A program made the position numbers and the translations under genes. From Piscibacillus halophilus (GTDB lineage Bacteria; Bacillota; Bacilli; Bacillales; Alkalibacillaceae), in the NCBI RefSeq assembly GCF_900110685.1, contig NZ_FOES01000002.1:62001-126000 (forward strand): 64,000 bases of DNA, read 5' to 3'. Positions 35,258 through 45,317 of this stretch are shown here, in pieces (the first letter of the stretch is position 1; every line of letters begins with the position of its first letter). The notes beneath the pieces were generated by a model. It was not told where the DNA came from and did no database searches. It was given only the letters and a program-made list of their open reading frames with translations.

Positions 35258-36877
35258 TTAAAGCTTCTCTTGTTGGTCTTCAACCATTTTTATTGACGTA
35301 CCATCAATAGACGATTCAATTTCATTCTTTAGACCAAACCAATTTTTATTTGTATGGCCTGCCACTAATAGGCTTCCATCTTTCGGGTGGATCCAAACTC
35401 TCCTATGATGCCAATATAGCCCTTGAGCTACTCCAATCATAAAAATAACAGCACCAATTAAGAAAAACGGTAGCGAGAAATCTTTCTTTATGATTAATCC
35501 TGATGCCGTAATGAGCTCAGTATCTTCTAATGTTACATTTGTAACCGGGTCATCAATTAATGGGACGACATCTTCATTTAAATAAAAGTAACGTTCCCCT
35601 TCTAATTCCGGCCCGGAAACCTCAAAGATAATTCCTGGGTTTCTCGGGTATTTGGAGAAAGAAGAAGGCCCTTCCTCTGTTACTTCAAATTGTGGATAAT
35701 AATCTTGTATTTCTATTTGATAACCATTTGATAATTTATAGTAACGTTGGTCTTCATTCGTTTTAAAATCGAAGCTTCCAAGTTCTTCTCCTTCGCCATT
35801 TTCAACTTTAAATGAAATAGAGTTATACTCACTACGAAGTTGAGTACCTGACTGATAAGCACTATACCCATCAAATGTTAACGGTTCATTAAGTCTTATT
35901 TCCCCTCTTGTTACTTCTTCCAACTCAGGCTCTTGCCCAGGTATTACTTCATCTTTTACTTTATAAATGATCGCATTTGTTTGGAAATTACTTGGAACAT
36001 CTAATTCTTCATTTTTTAAAGCTTCTTGAAATCGTTCATCCTCACGGCTATAAGTCTCATAGACGAACTGTTCATTTTTAATATAATACTGTTGTTCAGT
36101 CGTAGGGACAACCTTAGTTTCACCTTCTCGAACCCATACATAACCTTCCGTATGCATAAAATCAAACATACGTAATATACCAGCTATTAAAATGATAATT
36201 AAACCAATGTGGTTAACATATGGTCCCCAACGTGAAAATCGGTTTTTCTCAGCTAGAATATGTCCATCTTCTTCGGAAATTTTATAACGTCGTTTTTTCA
36301 AGTTGTTTATTAAGGTTTTTCGATCATCATCTGATACATTTTCTGATTCACTAAAGAAGCGTTGTCTGCGAACAAATACCTCATGTCTTTTAGCATTTTG
36401 GTTCTTTAAAGCTCTATAAAGTGGAACAAAGCGGTCAATCGAGCAAATAACTAATGAAATACCAATTAAAGCTATAAGGGCAATATACCACCATGAACTA
36501 TAGAGGTTATGAAATCCTAATTGATAGAAAATCTTACCCGACAAACCATATTGTTGTTCATAGAACTGACTTGATGGCAATACAGAGTTCTTAAACTCTT
36601 CTTGAGGATAAATCGTACCAATGGCTGAAGCTAATAAAGCTAGTACAATTAACCAAACCCCTACTTTCACAGATGAGAAAAAAGCCCATGTTTTATCTAC
36701 AAATGTTCGTTTATATGTCTTAGAACGGCGTGCACTACCTTCATATCGCATCTCTAATACATTATTTTCGTCATTGCCATCAATATGTTGGTTCCCCTCT
36801 ATAGGTTTACCACAGGCTTCACAAAGGACCGTTCCTTCGTGGTTAATATGTCCGCATTCACATTTGATTTTCTTCAT
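35258..36877 (-). CDS. resB: Cytochrome c biogenesis protein ResB (Ccs1-like)
   Basis: Partner of ResC in System II haem export and ligation. It starts with a small zinc-ribbon-like motif (CECG...CEAC, residues 5-22), then TM helices at about 75-95, 130-150 and 220-238, a large extracytoplasmic domain (240-470) and a last TM near 475-495. 539 aa. The N-terminal Cys cluster is also found in Bacillus ResB proteins. It lies between resA and resC. Confidence 0.94.
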   Translation of the reverse strand: MKKIKCECGHINHEGTVLCEACGKPIEGNQHIDGNDENNVLEMRYEGSARRSKTYKRTFVDKTWAFFSSVKVGVWLIVLALLASAIGTIYPQEEFKNSVLPSSQFYEQQYGLSGKIFYQLGFHNLYSSWWYIALIALIGISLVICSIDRFVPLYRALKNQNAKRHEVFVRRQRFFSESENVSDDDRKTLINNLKKRRYKISEEDGHILAEKNRFSRWGPYVNHIGLIIILIAGILRMFDFMHTEGYVWVREGETKVVPTTEQQYYIKNEQFVYETYSREDERFQEALKNEELDVPSNFQTNAIIYKVKDEVIPGQEPELEEVTRGEIRLNEPLTFDGYSAYQSGTQLRSEYNSISFKVENGEGEELGSFDFKTNEDQRYYKLSNGYQIEIQDYYPQFEVTEEGPSSFSKYPRNPGIIFEVSGPELEGERYFYLNEDVVPLIDDPVTNVTLEDTELITASGLIIKKDFSLPFFLIGAVIFMIGVAQGLYWHHRRVWIHPKDGSLLVAGHTNKNWFGLKNEIESSIDGTSIKMVEDQQEKL

Positions 36878-36900
36878 ATTAATCCCTCACGGTTGATCAG

Positions 36901-37449
36901 TTATGCTTGATTGTTTTCTGGTAAAATTTCATTAAAGTAAGTTTCTAAACGATCTAAAGTCAATGGCCCTTTTACAATCCGTTCTATCGTTCCATCAGGA
37001 TTAATAAAATAGGAAGTTGGTAAAGGCTGAACTTGATACAATTCCATGATCGTACTGTTTTTATCATGTACTAAAGGAAAGGATAAGTCATAGCGATTGT
37101 AAAAGTTATCGATCACCATTTTGTTTTTATCAACACTAACTGCAATGATTTCAATTCCTTCATCTTGATATTTTTGATATAGCTCTTCCATGTAAGGCAT
37201 TTCCTTTTTACATGGTTCACAATATGTAGCCCAAAAATTGATCATAACACCTTTGCCTTCTAATTCAGATAATTGGATATCCTCCCCGTTATCTAAACGT
37301 TCTAGCATAAAGTCACGTGCTTGATCTCCTTCAGCAAGGACGGGATCGTCTTGTAATGAATTTATATAAAGAACTAATATGGTTGTAATGACTAAAGCTG
37401 CCAAGACAACAGTTCTAAAAATCAGTCGCATTTTTTTGTTTTTAAACAC
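36901..37449 (-). CDS. resA: Thiol-disulfide oxidoreductase ResA
   Basis: Membrane-anchored thioredoxin-like protein that reduces the CXXCH thiols of apocytochrome c outside the membrane. An N-terminal anchor (about 12-30) is followed by a thioredoxin fold with CEPC at residues 77-80, the sequence characteristic of ResA, and the cis-proline region QPLPTSYFI. The start is GTG, 7 nt after GGAGG; 182 aa. First gene of the res operon. Confidence 0.95.
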   Translation of the reverse strand: MFKNKKMRLIFRTVVLAALVITTILVLYINSLQDDPVLAEGDQARDFMLERLDNGEDIQLSELEGKGVMINFWATYCEPCKKEMPYMEELYQKYQDEGIEIIAVSVDKNKMVIDNFYNRYDLSFPLVHDKNSTIMELYQVQPLPTSYFINPDGTIERIVKGPLTLDRLETYFNEILPENNQA

Positions 37450-37514
37450 AGGTCTCCCTCCTTTAACCCCATTATAACACTGACGTTTTTAGTCACCTTT
37501 TGCATGTTTGAACA

Positions 37515-38255
37515 TTATTTAACATTTTTTTCTGCAAGATCTAGTAATTGTTTGACTTCATGAGGTGTTAACTCTCTGTATTCGCCTGGGTTAAGATTAC
37601 CAAGTGTTAAGGGGCCAAATCGCTCGCGTTTCAATTTTTCAACTTGATAACCTAATGCTTCTAGCATGCGACGAACTTGTCTATTCTTACCCTCTTGTAA
37701 TGTTAGTTCTAAAATACTTTTCTTTTTGGCTGGGTCTGTTTTTAATATCCTGCTGTTTACACATCTTAAGTATTCACCTTCATGATGGACTCCCTTTTTT
37801 AAAGTTTTCAGATCTTCTTTAGTAGGTATTCCTTTAACTTTAGCAATATAAACTTTATTGATTTTATATTTAGGGTGAATAAGCTTTTGTGAGAATTCAC
37901 CATCATTCGTTAATATAATTAACCCTGAGGTATCGTAATCTAAACGTCCTACTGGAAATAACCTTTCTTCTATCTCATCACTAATTAAATCACCAACGAC
38001 TTTTCTTCCTCGGTCATCACTCACACTGGAGATGACACCGCGAGGTTTATATAACAATATGTAAATAGGTTCTTCTTTCTCAAGCGGGATCCCATCCACT
38101 TCAACAACATCATTGGGGCCAACTTTTGTTCCTAGTTCGGTTACCTTTTTGTGGTTAACTTTAACCCTACCTTCTGTAATTAAATTTTCTGCCTTACGTC
38201 TAGAAGTGTAACCACTTTTGGCTATCACTTTTTGTAAACGTTCTTTTTGATCCAT
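37515..38255 (-). CDS. rluB: 23S rRNA pseudouridine synthase RluB
   Basis: An N-terminal S4 RNA-binding domain (residues 3-60) is joined to a RsuA/RluB catalytic domain with the conserved GRLDYDTSGLIILTNDG motif, where Asp is the nucleophile. It modifies a uridine in helix 89 of 23S rRNA. 246 aa. The order spmB-rluB-resA matches B. subtilis (ypuL). Confidence 0.93.
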   Translation of the reverse strand: MDQKERLQKVIAKSGYTSRRKAENLITEGRVKVNHKKVTELGTKVGPNDVVEVDGIPLEKEEPIYILLYKPRGVISSVSDDRGRKVVGDLISDEIEERLFPVGRLDYDTSGLIILTNDGEFSQKLIHPKYKINKVYIAKVKGIPTKEDLKTLKKGVHHEGEYLRCVNSRILKTDPAKKKSILELTLQEGKNRQVRRMLEALGYQVEKLKRERFGPLTLGNLNPGEYRELTPHEVKQLLDLAEKNVK

Positions 38256-38282
38256 TCATATCACCTTTCTATACAAAGATAA

Positions 38283-38306
38283 GAGCGTTAACATATGTTA
38301 ACGCTC
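38283..38306. terminator. Perfect 24-bp palindrome between spmB and rluB
   Basis: GAGCGTTAACAT (38283-38294) is followed directly by its exact reverse complement. It lies 18 nt after the spmB stop, so it is probably the transcription stop of the dacB-spmA-spmB operon, but the downstream minus-strand tract (TTATCTTTG) is a weak U-run. The absence of a loop is unusual; an operator for rluB is an alternative. Confidence 0.6.
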
Positions 38307-38323
38307 CCCCTTTTCATCTCTAT

Positions 38324-38848
38324 TTATCCAAATAATAAGTAGCATATGACTAACGATGCTATTATACCAATAAAATCAGCAAGCAGTCCAACCTTAAGTG
38401 CATCTCCCATTTTTTTAATCCCAACTGCCCCAAAATAAACGGTTAATACATATAACGTCGTATCAGTACTTCCTTGCATAGTAGAAGCTAATTTTCCTAA
38501 ATATGAATCTGGTCCCTCCGTTTTAATAATATCAGTTGCCACCCCTAAAGAAGCAGTCCCAGATATTGGTCGTGTTAAAGCTAAGGGCACTATGTCCGGT
38601 GGAACATGTAAGAACGTAAGCACAGGAGCTATTAATGAAACAAATGCATCCATCGCTCCTGAAGCTCTAAAAATACTTATAGAAACAATCATTCCTAATA
38701 AAAAAGGAAGCAAGGAAATGGCGAGCGATACTCCTTCCTTACCTCCTTCAACAAATTTCTCATAGGTTGGGACTTTTTTATAGGTTCCATAAAGTAATAC
38801 GAAGAGGATCATTAACGGAATGATATAATTACTTAATAGAATGATCAT
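38324..38848 (-). CDS. spmB: Spore maturation protein SpmB
   Basis: Polytopic membrane protein required, with SpmA, for spore core dehydration. It has nucleoside-recognition (Gate) domain character: RPISGTASLGV and STMQGSTDTTLYVL are conserved. The start is an ATG at 38846-38848 after GGGGAG; it overlaps the spmA end by 20 nt. 174 aa. Confidence 0.93.
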   Translation of the reverse strand: MIILLSNYIIPLMILFVLLYGTYKKVPTYEKFVEGGKEGVSLAISLLPFLLGMIVSISIFRASGAMDAFVSLIAPVLTFLHVPPDIVPLALTRPISGTASLGVATDIIKTEGPDSYLGKLASTMQGSTDTTLYVLTVYFGAVGIKKMGDALKVGLLADFIGIIASLVICYLLFG

Positions 38849-39437
38849 AATCAAGTCTCCCCTGTCTACGATAATAAAAATATCGGTCGATCAATATGGC
38901 TCCTATCGTAGAAATGAATGTAGCGAAAATCGTTGAAATAACAATCTCTGTCGGAGCTATTGAATCGTATTGCATTCGAATCGCAATTATGGTCGTAGGA
39001 ATCAGAGTCACACTAGAGGTATTTAAAGCTAGAAATGTAATCATAGATCTAGACGCTTCATCCTTATCTCCGTTTAGTTTTTTCATTTCTTTCATCGCTT
39101 TAATTCCTAATGGTGTCGCTGCATTACCTAGACCAAAAATATTCGCTGAAAAATTGGACAAAATATAGCCCATTGCCGGATGATCGTGTGGAATATCTGG
39201 AAATAACCGAGTGAATAACGGCTTAAATAACTGAGCTAACTTCGTTAACAACCCAGCTTCCTCTGCAATTCTCATCATTCCTAACCAAAATACGAGTATA
39301 CTGACTAAGCTAATGATTAAATAAACGGCCTCATTAGCACTTTCAAATATAACCTCATTCACTTCTTCAATCGTTCCATTAAACATGGCATATACGATCC
39401 CTACAGCCGCTAATCCAACCCAAATTATATGGACCAT
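38829..39437 (-). CDS. spmA: Spore maturation protein SpmA
   Basis: Membrane protein with a Gate domain (conserved NFSANIFGLGNAATPLGIKAM) and about five hydrophobic segments; 202 aa. Works with SpmB and DacB in reducing spore core water. It overlaps dacB by 13 nt and spmB by 20 nt, so the three are translated together from one mother-cell transcript. Confidence 0.94.
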   Translation of the reverse strand: MVHIIWVGLAAVGIVYAMFNGTIEEVNEVIFESANEAVYLIISLVSILVFWLGMMRIAEEAGLLTKLAQLFKPLFTRLFPDIPHDHPAMGYILSNFSANIFGLGNAATPLGIKAMKEMKKLNGDKDEASRSMITFLALNTSSVTLIPTTIIAIRMQYDSIAPTEIVISTIFATFISTIGAILIDRYFYYRRQGRLDYDHSIK

Positions 39438-40333
39438 TCTTTAACCCCATGCATTCGATTTAATACATCGAAATATGATTCAATAAACGATGGGAAATTG
39501 AGCATTTCTTCAGAAAAACCTTCTGATTCCTCATCTATTTGCTTAAAAGCATAATCATATAACACACGATGATCGTTCCAATCATTAGAGGCGTTCAATG
39601 TTACCACTACGATGCGCTTTCCTTCATGTTCGGCTGTAGTGACCAACGTTCGACCTGCACTTTTAGTAAACCCTGTTTTTCCACCCGTACAATAGTCATT
39701 ACTCATTAAAAGCTTGTTTTTATTAAACCAATAATAATCTATATTTTTAGAAAGATACTTCTTTGTTCCAAAAATCTTTTTAAATTCATCATTTTTCATC
39801 GCATAGCTTGTTAAAAGTGCCATATCATAAGCAGTTGAAAAGTGCTCTTCTTCATCTAATCCATGAGGATTTTGAAAAGAGCTATTTTGCATTCCAATCC
39901 AAGATGCTTTTTCATTCATTAAAAAAGCAAACCCTTTTTCACTACCTGCCACGTGTTCGGCTATAGCAGTGGCGGCATCATTGCCTGATCTCAACATTAG
40001 TCCATATACCAAATCTTCTAAAGAGTAAATATCCCCTGCTTTAGTGTAAATGGACGATCCTTCTTTTTTGGCAGCATTAGAACTAATTAATACTTTCTCG
40101 TCCAAATCATTTTGTTCAATGGCAACAATCGCGGTCATAATTTTAGTTATACTTGCGATTTCACGACTTTCATTGGCTTTTTTTTCATAAATAACTTCAT
40201 TCGTATCCATATTTAGAACAACTGCGTTACTAGCAGAGACACCTGGAGCGGACTCTGCATTAATGACATTAAAGCTTGTACTAAACATGGCAAATAATAG
40301 AACGACGATACTTATTAAATAGGTATTTTTCAT
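39425..40333 (-). CDS. dacB: D-alanyl-D-alanine carboxypeptidase DacB (PBP5*)
   Basis: Trims peptide side chains of spore cortex peptidoglycan. A signal peptide (1-27) precedes a penicillin-binding domain with SITK (Ser61, Lys64), SGN (116-118) and KTG. At 302 aa it is about 80 residues shorter than B. subtilis DacB and ends soon after the catalytic domain, lacking the C-terminal beta domain and amphipathic anchor. First gene of the dacB-spmA-spmB operon. Confidence 0.92.
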   Translation of the reverse strand: MKNTYLISIVVLLFAMFSTSFNVINAESAPGVSASNAVVLNMDTNEVIYEKKANESREIASITKIMTAIVAIEQNDLDEKVLISSNAAKKEGSSIYTKAGDIYSLEDLVYGLMLRSGNDAATAIAEHVAGSEKGFAFLMNEKASWIGMQNSSFQNPHGLDEEEHFSTAYDMALLTSYAMKNDEFKKIFGTKKYLSKNIDYYWFNKNKLLMSNDYCTGGKTGFTKSAGRTLVTTAEHEGKRIVVVTLNASNDWNDHRVLYDYAFKQIDEESEGFSEEMLNFPSFIESYFDVLNRMHGVKEWSI

Positions 40334-40403
40334 TGAAGAACCCCTCGCTTGAAGAACTTGAACTACTCATAACCAATATATGAACTTGTCAGGGTTGTAT
40401 GAA

Positions 40404-40434
40404 TAAAAAATGAGCCGGGTATCAACCCGGCTCA
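40404..40434 (-). terminator. Terminator after ypuI
   Basis: Exact 10-bp stem TGAGCCGGGT/ACCCGGCTCA with a 4-nt loop and TTTTTTATT on the minus strand, adjoining the ypuI stop codon. Confidence 0.95.
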
Positions 40435-40435
40435 C

Positions 40436-40894
40436 TTATAGTTCTAAATAATCAAGATGTTCTCTTAATTGTAAAAATGAAGGTTCTACTTTTTTTATGG
40501 TTTCGGTTATGAAACTCCCTGGATGTTGCTGAAAATCAATTGAACATTTGTTCTGATAAGAAGCTCGACTGTCTTCAAACCAAACTTCATCCTTAGGCGA
40601 GAAGTATTCTAATACACATTTATAGTAAACCCCTTTATAAACACGATCGAGAAACTCTTCTTCAATTTGACTCGTTTTCATCAGTTTTTCAATTGCTTTG
40701 CGACCTTCGCCACAATAAACGGCCAAATACCTAAACTCTTTAAAAATCCTTTGAATATATTCTATTTCCAATTCTCGATTGGTTTCTAATACTTTATCGA
40801 CACTTGTAAAATCCAGAAAATCATGCAACTCATTCTCTATAAAAGTTAAGTGTTCGTTAATTGATTCCGCTTGAGATAGAAGGTGCGTATCCAT
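40436..40894 (-). CDS. ypuI: YpuI-like protein of unknown function (DUF3907)
   Basis: A 152-aa helical, hydrophilic protein with no signal peptide or TM. Identification rests on position between scpB and dacB and on the DFTSVDKVLETNRELEIEYIQRIF-type segment (residues about 27-52). B. subtilis YpuI is somewhat longer (about 179 aa). No function is known. Confidence 0.72.
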   Translation of the reverse strand: MDTHLLSQAESINEHLTFIENELHDFLDFTSVDKVLETNRELEIEYIQRIFKEFRYLAVYCGEGRKAIEKLMKTSQIEEEFLDRVYKGVYYKCVLEYFSPKDEVWFEDSRASYQNKCSIDFQQHPGSFITETIKKVEPSFLQLREHLDYLEL

Positions 40895-40928
40895 TAGGTT
40901 TCTGTGATCCTCCTTAGATAATTGAACC

Positions 40929-41507
40929 CTAGTTTACGTTTTCTTGTTGGTTATTAAAGAATAAATCAGCTTCTTGAACCGCTTCATTGACCTCATCATC
41001 AGGTAACGGTGGTAATTCTTCTAATGATGTTAAACCAAAGAAGGTTAAAAACTCTTTAGTGGTTTGATAAAGAATAGGACGTCCGCTTGTTTCTTTTCGA
41101 CCACACTCCTCAATCAGGAATCGTGATATTAAGGTTTGAACAGGACCGTCACTTTTCACACCCCTAATTTCTTCAATTTCAACCTTTGTGATCGGTTGCT
41201 GATAAGCAATAATCGCAAGCGTTTCTAATGCCGCTTGAGATAATCGTGATGAAATAGTTGTTTCTTTCATTTTTTCATAATATAGTGCATGTTCTGATTT
41301 AGTTGTTAAAAAATAAACATCCTTTTGTTCTAATATAGATAAACCTCTTTGATTATGTTCGTAATCATACTTCAACTCGTCTAATAAAACTTGTACGGTT
41401 TCTTGGTCTATCGATAATACTTCTTTAATTTGTTTGGATGATAAACCTTCATCACCTGATACAAATAGAAGACCTTCTAGAACACCTTTTAATTGTTTTA
41501 ACTCCAT
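40929..41507 (-). CDS. scpB: Segregation and condensation protein B
   Basis: Winged-helix kleisin-associated subunit of the SMC condensin. The conserved block LAIIAYQQPITKVEIEEIRGV is present (around residues 93-113). 192 aa. It lies 1 nt after the scpA stop and the two are certainly co-translated. Confidence 0.95.
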   Translation of the reverse strand: MELKQLKGVLEGLLFVSGDEGLSSKQIKEVLSIDQETVQVLLDELKYDYEHNQRGLSILEQKDVYFLTTKSEHALYYEKMKETTISSRLSQAALETLAIIAYQQPITKVEIEEIRGVKSDGPVQTLISRFLIEECGRKETSGRPILYQTTKEFLTFFGLTSLEELPPLPDDEVNEAVQEADLFFNNQQENVN

Positions 41508-41508
41508 T

Positions 41509-42249
41509 TTAAACCTCCGTTAATTCCACCATGATTTCTCCAAAGTTGTTTGTTTGAAAACACGAAACTTTAACAGCTTTCATCAATTCCAATAAAGCTA
41601 AGAAGGTCGCAACAATTTCAAATTTCTCTTTATAATGGAATAGTTCCTCAAAGTTCTTCTTTCCATTCGCATTTTTGAGTTGGTCAACCACCTCATCCAT
41701 TCGCTTTTCAATCGAGATTTCTTGCCTTTGGACTGTAGTTTCCATTGGTTCTAATAACTGCTTTCTTCTTAAAACTTTTTGAAAAGCCTGTGCCAAGTCT
41801 ATAATAGAGATTTCATCGCTCTTTGTTACTTTGACCTTCTTTTCTAAATTTGATAAGTCAGCAGGAGGTCGAGTAAAAGTTTGATTCGCATCATGTTCTC
41901 GTTCCTTAAGAATTTGAGATGCCTCTTTATACTTTCTATATTCTATGAGTCGTTGAATTAATTCATCTCTAGGATCTTCTTCATATTCATCTTCAAATTC
42001 TAACTCTTGTTTCGGAAGTAACATATCACTCTTTATTGCCAACAGAGTAGCTGCCATAACTAAATATTCACTCGCTACATCTAAATGTAATTCTTGGAGA
42101 GTATGAATATAATCTAAGTATTGGTCAGCGATTTCACGCATTGGTACTTCATAGATATCAATTTCATATTGATTCACTAAATGCAATAATAAATCGAGTG
42201 GTCCTTCAAATGTATCTAATTTAACCTGATATTTTGACTGCTGTTCCAT
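41509..42249 (-). CDS. scpA: Segregation and condensation protein A (kleisin)
   Basis: Kleisin that closes the SMC ring. The N-terminal KLDTFEGPLDLLLHLV and YLVMAATLLAIKSDMLLP motifs are present, with a C-terminal winged helix (about 180-246). The start is the ATG at 42247-42249 after a weak GAGTG; a GTG three codons upstream is an alternative. 246 aa. Confidence 0.95.
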   Translation of the reverse strand: MEQQSKYQVKLDTFEGPLDLLLHLVNQYEIDIYEVPMREIADQYLDYIHTLQELHLDVASEYLVMAATLLAIKSDMLLPKQELEFEDEYEEDPRDELIQRLIEYRKYKEASQILKEREHDANQTFTRPPADLSNLEKKVKVTKSDEISIIDLAQAFQKVLRRKQLLEPMETTVQRQEISIEKRMDEVVDQLKNANGKKNFEELFHYKEKFEIVATFLALLELMKAVKVSCFQTNNFGEIMVELTEV

Positions 42250-42549
42250 TAATTTCACTCATTTCACGTACATATGAACATACCCATACAAATCTTATCA
42301 AATAATAAATTAAAAAGAAATATAATGTTAATAGAAACTTGTAGCTAGACCACTTGGAGATTATACTTCCTTTCACTTATAAAATCGTTTAGTTGAACTT
42401 TTTATATCATTAGTATATGAATTTAGAGTTTATGTAGAAGCTGTAATAAAGGGGAAATGTGAATTTAGAAGGAAGTAGAACATTAAATCTATAAATGAGG
42501 GGCGAAATGTGTACAAAAGAGGAACCACTAGGATTCCTCTTCATATTAA
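42250..42549. other. Intergenic region between scpA and the NTF2-like gene (300 bp)
   Basis: AT-rich, no ORF with a ribosome site. It contains the terminator of the NTF2-like gene near its right end; the rest must include the scpA promoter, but I could not identify a convincing one. Confidence 0.6.
42514..42541 (-). terminator. Terminator after the NTF2-like gene
   Basis: Stem AGAGGAA/TTCCTCT with a 9-nt loop and a short TTTTG tail on the minus strand, 9 nt from the stop codon. Confidence 0.8.
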
Positions 42550-42909
42550 CTATTCCGGTAAAGGACTTAAATGCTCATGAATTAATAACCATTGATCAGA
42601 TTCTTTAACAAATACATTGGTCGCTCTTCCTCTGCCGCTTGTATATTGGTTATTGACATAACCTTCATAAAAATATGTATAGGTACAAGTTAAGGATTTA
42701 TCAGAAATAAATAACCATTGTACGTCATGAGCTTCATAATTCTCATTCTTAACTACCTCCCAAGCATTTTCAAAATAACTTTGAATTTCACTATGGGTTT
42801 TGCAAGTTTTGTCAGTAAAAAAGTATACAGCATTTGGATGTAGTAATTTTTTGATCTCTTCAAAATTGTGAGAATTAGTTGCCTTAATATATTCTTTTAA
42901 TACATCCAT
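42550..42909 (-). CDS. NTF2-like (SnoaL/DUF4440-type) protein
   Basis: A 119-aa protein with the cone-shaped NTF2-fold pattern: N-terminal helix YIKATNSHNFEEIKKLLHPNAVYFF and C-terminal strands NVFVKESDQWLLIHEHLSP. Such proteins are small-molecule binders or hydrolases, often of unknown role. It has its own terminator and a GGAGTGAAA site, and it lies inside the conserved ribT-scpA stretch where B. subtilis has no such gene, so it is probably an accessory insertion. Confidence 0.72.
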   Translation of the reverse strand: MDVLKEYIKATNSHNFEEIKKLLHPNAVYFFTDKTCKTHSEIQSYFENAWEVVKNENYEAHDVQWLFISDKSLTCTYTYFYEGYVNNQYTSGRGRATNVFVKESDQWLLIHEHLSPLPE

Positions 42910-43011
42910 TTAATTTCACTCCTTACAAATTTTTAATTTAATTTTACCATTTTCCCATGTAATTGTAGACATGAATGAAATACGATTAGTCAGCCACTCT
43001 ATAAAGTCTCT

Positions 43012-43061
43012 CAAAATAAAAGAAGCCTAACTAGTTCATTAACTAGTAGAGGCTCTTTTTT
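43012..43061. terminator. Strong bidirectional terminator after ribT
   Basis: Long stem GAGCCTCTACTAGTT/AACTAGTTAGGCTTC (one mismatch) with a 4-nt loop. On the minus strand it is followed by TTTTATTTT, on the plus strand by eight T residues. It touches the ribT stop codon. Confidence 0.93.
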
Positions 43062-43442
<381 letters not shown>

Positions 43443-43556
43443 TTAATATAGTTATAGATAACTAAAGTGAAATATATACATTATATACTTTAATTGTTTT
43501 ATGATATTTGTCAAATGTGGATATTAGCTACTATAACTTATATATGCTGCAAGGTT

Positions 43557-43991
43557 TTATTTGATCGTGACTTTATCCATGACATCTCCTGGACGAACTC
43601 GATCCACAACATCAAGTCCTTCTGTAACTTTTCCAAATACTGTATGATTACCATCCAAATGTGGCTGAGCAGAATGGCAAATAAAGAATTGGCTTCCACC
43701 TGTATCTTTTCCAGCATGAGCCATTGATAGGCTACCACGTTCATGTTTATTAGGATTCCCCTCTGTTTCACATTTAATCGTGTAACCAGGTCCTCCTGTG
43801 CCATCACCTGTAGGGCATCCACCTTGAATGACAAAGTTAGGAATGACTCTGTGAAAAGTTAAACCATCATAAAACCCTTTCTCTGCTAGCTTAACAAAAT
43901 TTTGTACAGTATTAGGTGCATCTTCTTCAAATAATTCGATGTTAATTTGTTCACCGTTTTCAAAATGAATAGTCGCTTGTTTCAATTGCAT
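43557..43991 (-). CDS. ppiB: Peptidyl-prolyl cis-trans isomerase B (cyclophilin)
   Basis: Cytoplasmic protein-folding isomerase. The cyclophilin signatures [22 protein letters not shown] and GSQFFICH are intact. 144 aa; AAAGGAG just before the ATG. It lies 19 nt after lysA, as in B. subtilis, and no terminator is visible in between. Confidence 0.95.
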   Translation of the reverse strand: MQLKQATIHFENGEQINIELFEEDAPNTVQNFVKLAEKGFYDGLTFHRVIPNFVIQGGCPTGDGTGGPGYTIKCETEGNPNKHERGSLSMAHAGKDTGGSQFFICHSAQPHLDGNHTVFGKVTEGLDVVDRVRPGDVMDKVTIK

Positions 43992-44010
43992 CTTCTCCTT
44001 TGTTAATTAA

Positions 44011-45288
44011 TCATTCAAAAGAAAGATCATTTTGAACGATATCTCGATATGTTTCCCGTTTCACAACTAAATGATCTTGCCCATCTTCAATAAATACGAC
44101 AGCTGGTTTTGTGAATCGATTATAATGATTGGCCATTGAATAACCGTATGCTCCAGTTGAACGGACAGCCAAAACATCTCCACTTTCAATTTTTGGTACC
44201 TCTAAATCCCAAATTAACATATCACCAGATTCACAACACTTCCCAGCTATGGATACTTGTTCAACCAATGGTTCATTTACTTTATTGGCTACAACCGCAT
44301 CATATTTAGCTTGGTATAAAGCTGGGCGAATGTTATCAGTCATCCCTCCATCTACAGAGACATATTTACGAACACCTGGTAAGTTCTTAATCGAGCCCAC
44401 AGTATATAAAGTCGTCCCTGCTTCTCCAACAATAGAGCGTCCGGGTTCAATCCAAATTTCTGGCAAATTCAGTTGACGTGTTTTACATTCAGACTGTACC
44501 GTTTTGACTAACTTAACCACATACTCATTTAATGGTAATGGCTCATCTTCATTAGTATACCTTATACCAAATCCTCCGCCAAGATTAATAACAACGGATT
44601 CATAATCATAGCGATTTTTCCAGTGATCTAAGGTTTCATAAATTTTTCTAATTGCCATGATAAAACCGTGCGTTTCAAAAATTTGGGAACCGATGTGACA
44701 ATGAACTCCTAACACTTCAAAACGTTCACGATTTAATAACGTTTCCAGTGCCTGATCAGCTTGCCCGCTAGATAAATCAAAACCAAATTTTGAATCTTCT
44801 TGACCAGTCAATATATAATCATGAGTATGAGCTTCTATTCCTGGTGTGACACGTAATAGAACTTTCATTTTTGTTTGATGCTTTTCTAACAATTCGTTCA
44901 GTCTCTCAATTTCGTAAAAATTATCAACGACGATACATCCTATTTCATTTTCAATCGCCATCTCTAATTCTTCCAGGCTTTTATTATTACCGTGCATATG
45001 TATTTTATCTACAGGATAATGAGCTTTTAATGCAGTATAAAGTTCTCCTTGCGACACGACATCTAGACTTAAACCCTCTTGCTTTGCTACTTGTAACATT
45101 GCAATGGATGAGAAAGCCTTACTCGCATACGCCACTTGATAATTGACACCTAATGATTCAAAAGTACGTGTAAACGATCTCGCATTTTCTCTAATATGAT
45201 TGACATCATAAACGAATAGTGGTGTTCCGTATTTATGAACTAAATCAGAAGCACTTATTCCCCCAATATATAGATGATTAGCTGGCAC
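44011..45288 (-). CDS. lysA: Diaminopimelate decarboxylase
   Basis: PLP enzyme making lysine from meso-diaminopimelate. The PLP lysine is Lys57 (YASKAFSS); the HIGSQIF and CCESGD (active-site Cys) motifs are intact. 425 aa. It starts with GTG, 6 nt after GGGTGA. The spoVAF-lysA-ppiB order is that of B. subtilis. No lysine riboswitch is seen in the short leader. Confidence 0.95.
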   Translation of the reverse strand: MPANHLYIGGISASDLVHKYGTPLFVYDVNHIRENARSFTRTFESLGVNYQVAYASKAFSSIAMLQVAKQEGLSLDVVSQGELYTALKAHYPVDKIHMHGNNKSLEELEMAIENEIGCIVVDNFYEIERLNELLEKHQTKMKVLLRVTPGIEAHTHDYILTGQEDSKFGFDLSSGQADQALETLLNRERFEVLGVHCHIGSQIFETHGFIMAIRKIYETLDHWKNRYDYESVVINLGGGFGIRYTNEDEPLPLNEYVVKLVKTVQSECKTRQLNLPEIWIEPGRSIVGEAGTTLYTVGSIKNLPGVRKYVSVDGGMTDNIRPALYQAKYDAVVANKVNEPLVEQVSIAGKCCESGDMLIWDLEVPKIESGDVLAVRSTGAYGYSMANHYNRFTKPAVVFIEDGQDHLVVKRETYRDIVQNDLSFE

Positions 45289-45317
45289 TAAAGATCACCC
45301 TTTTACTCAGTGTATTT

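Noticed and set aside
40375-40402. SigE-like promoter before dacB (TCATACA and CATATATT)
   Set aside because: The spacer is 13 nt rather than 14-15 and the -35 matches 5 of 7; too weak to list although a SigE promoter is expected.
43538-43834. 98-codon minus-strand frame overlapping ppiB
   Set aside because: Alternative frame of the cyclophilin gene, without start signal or homology.
45289-45317. Lysine riboswitch before lysA
   Set aside because: The interval between the spoVAF terminator and the lysA start is only about 30 nt, far too short for an L-box.
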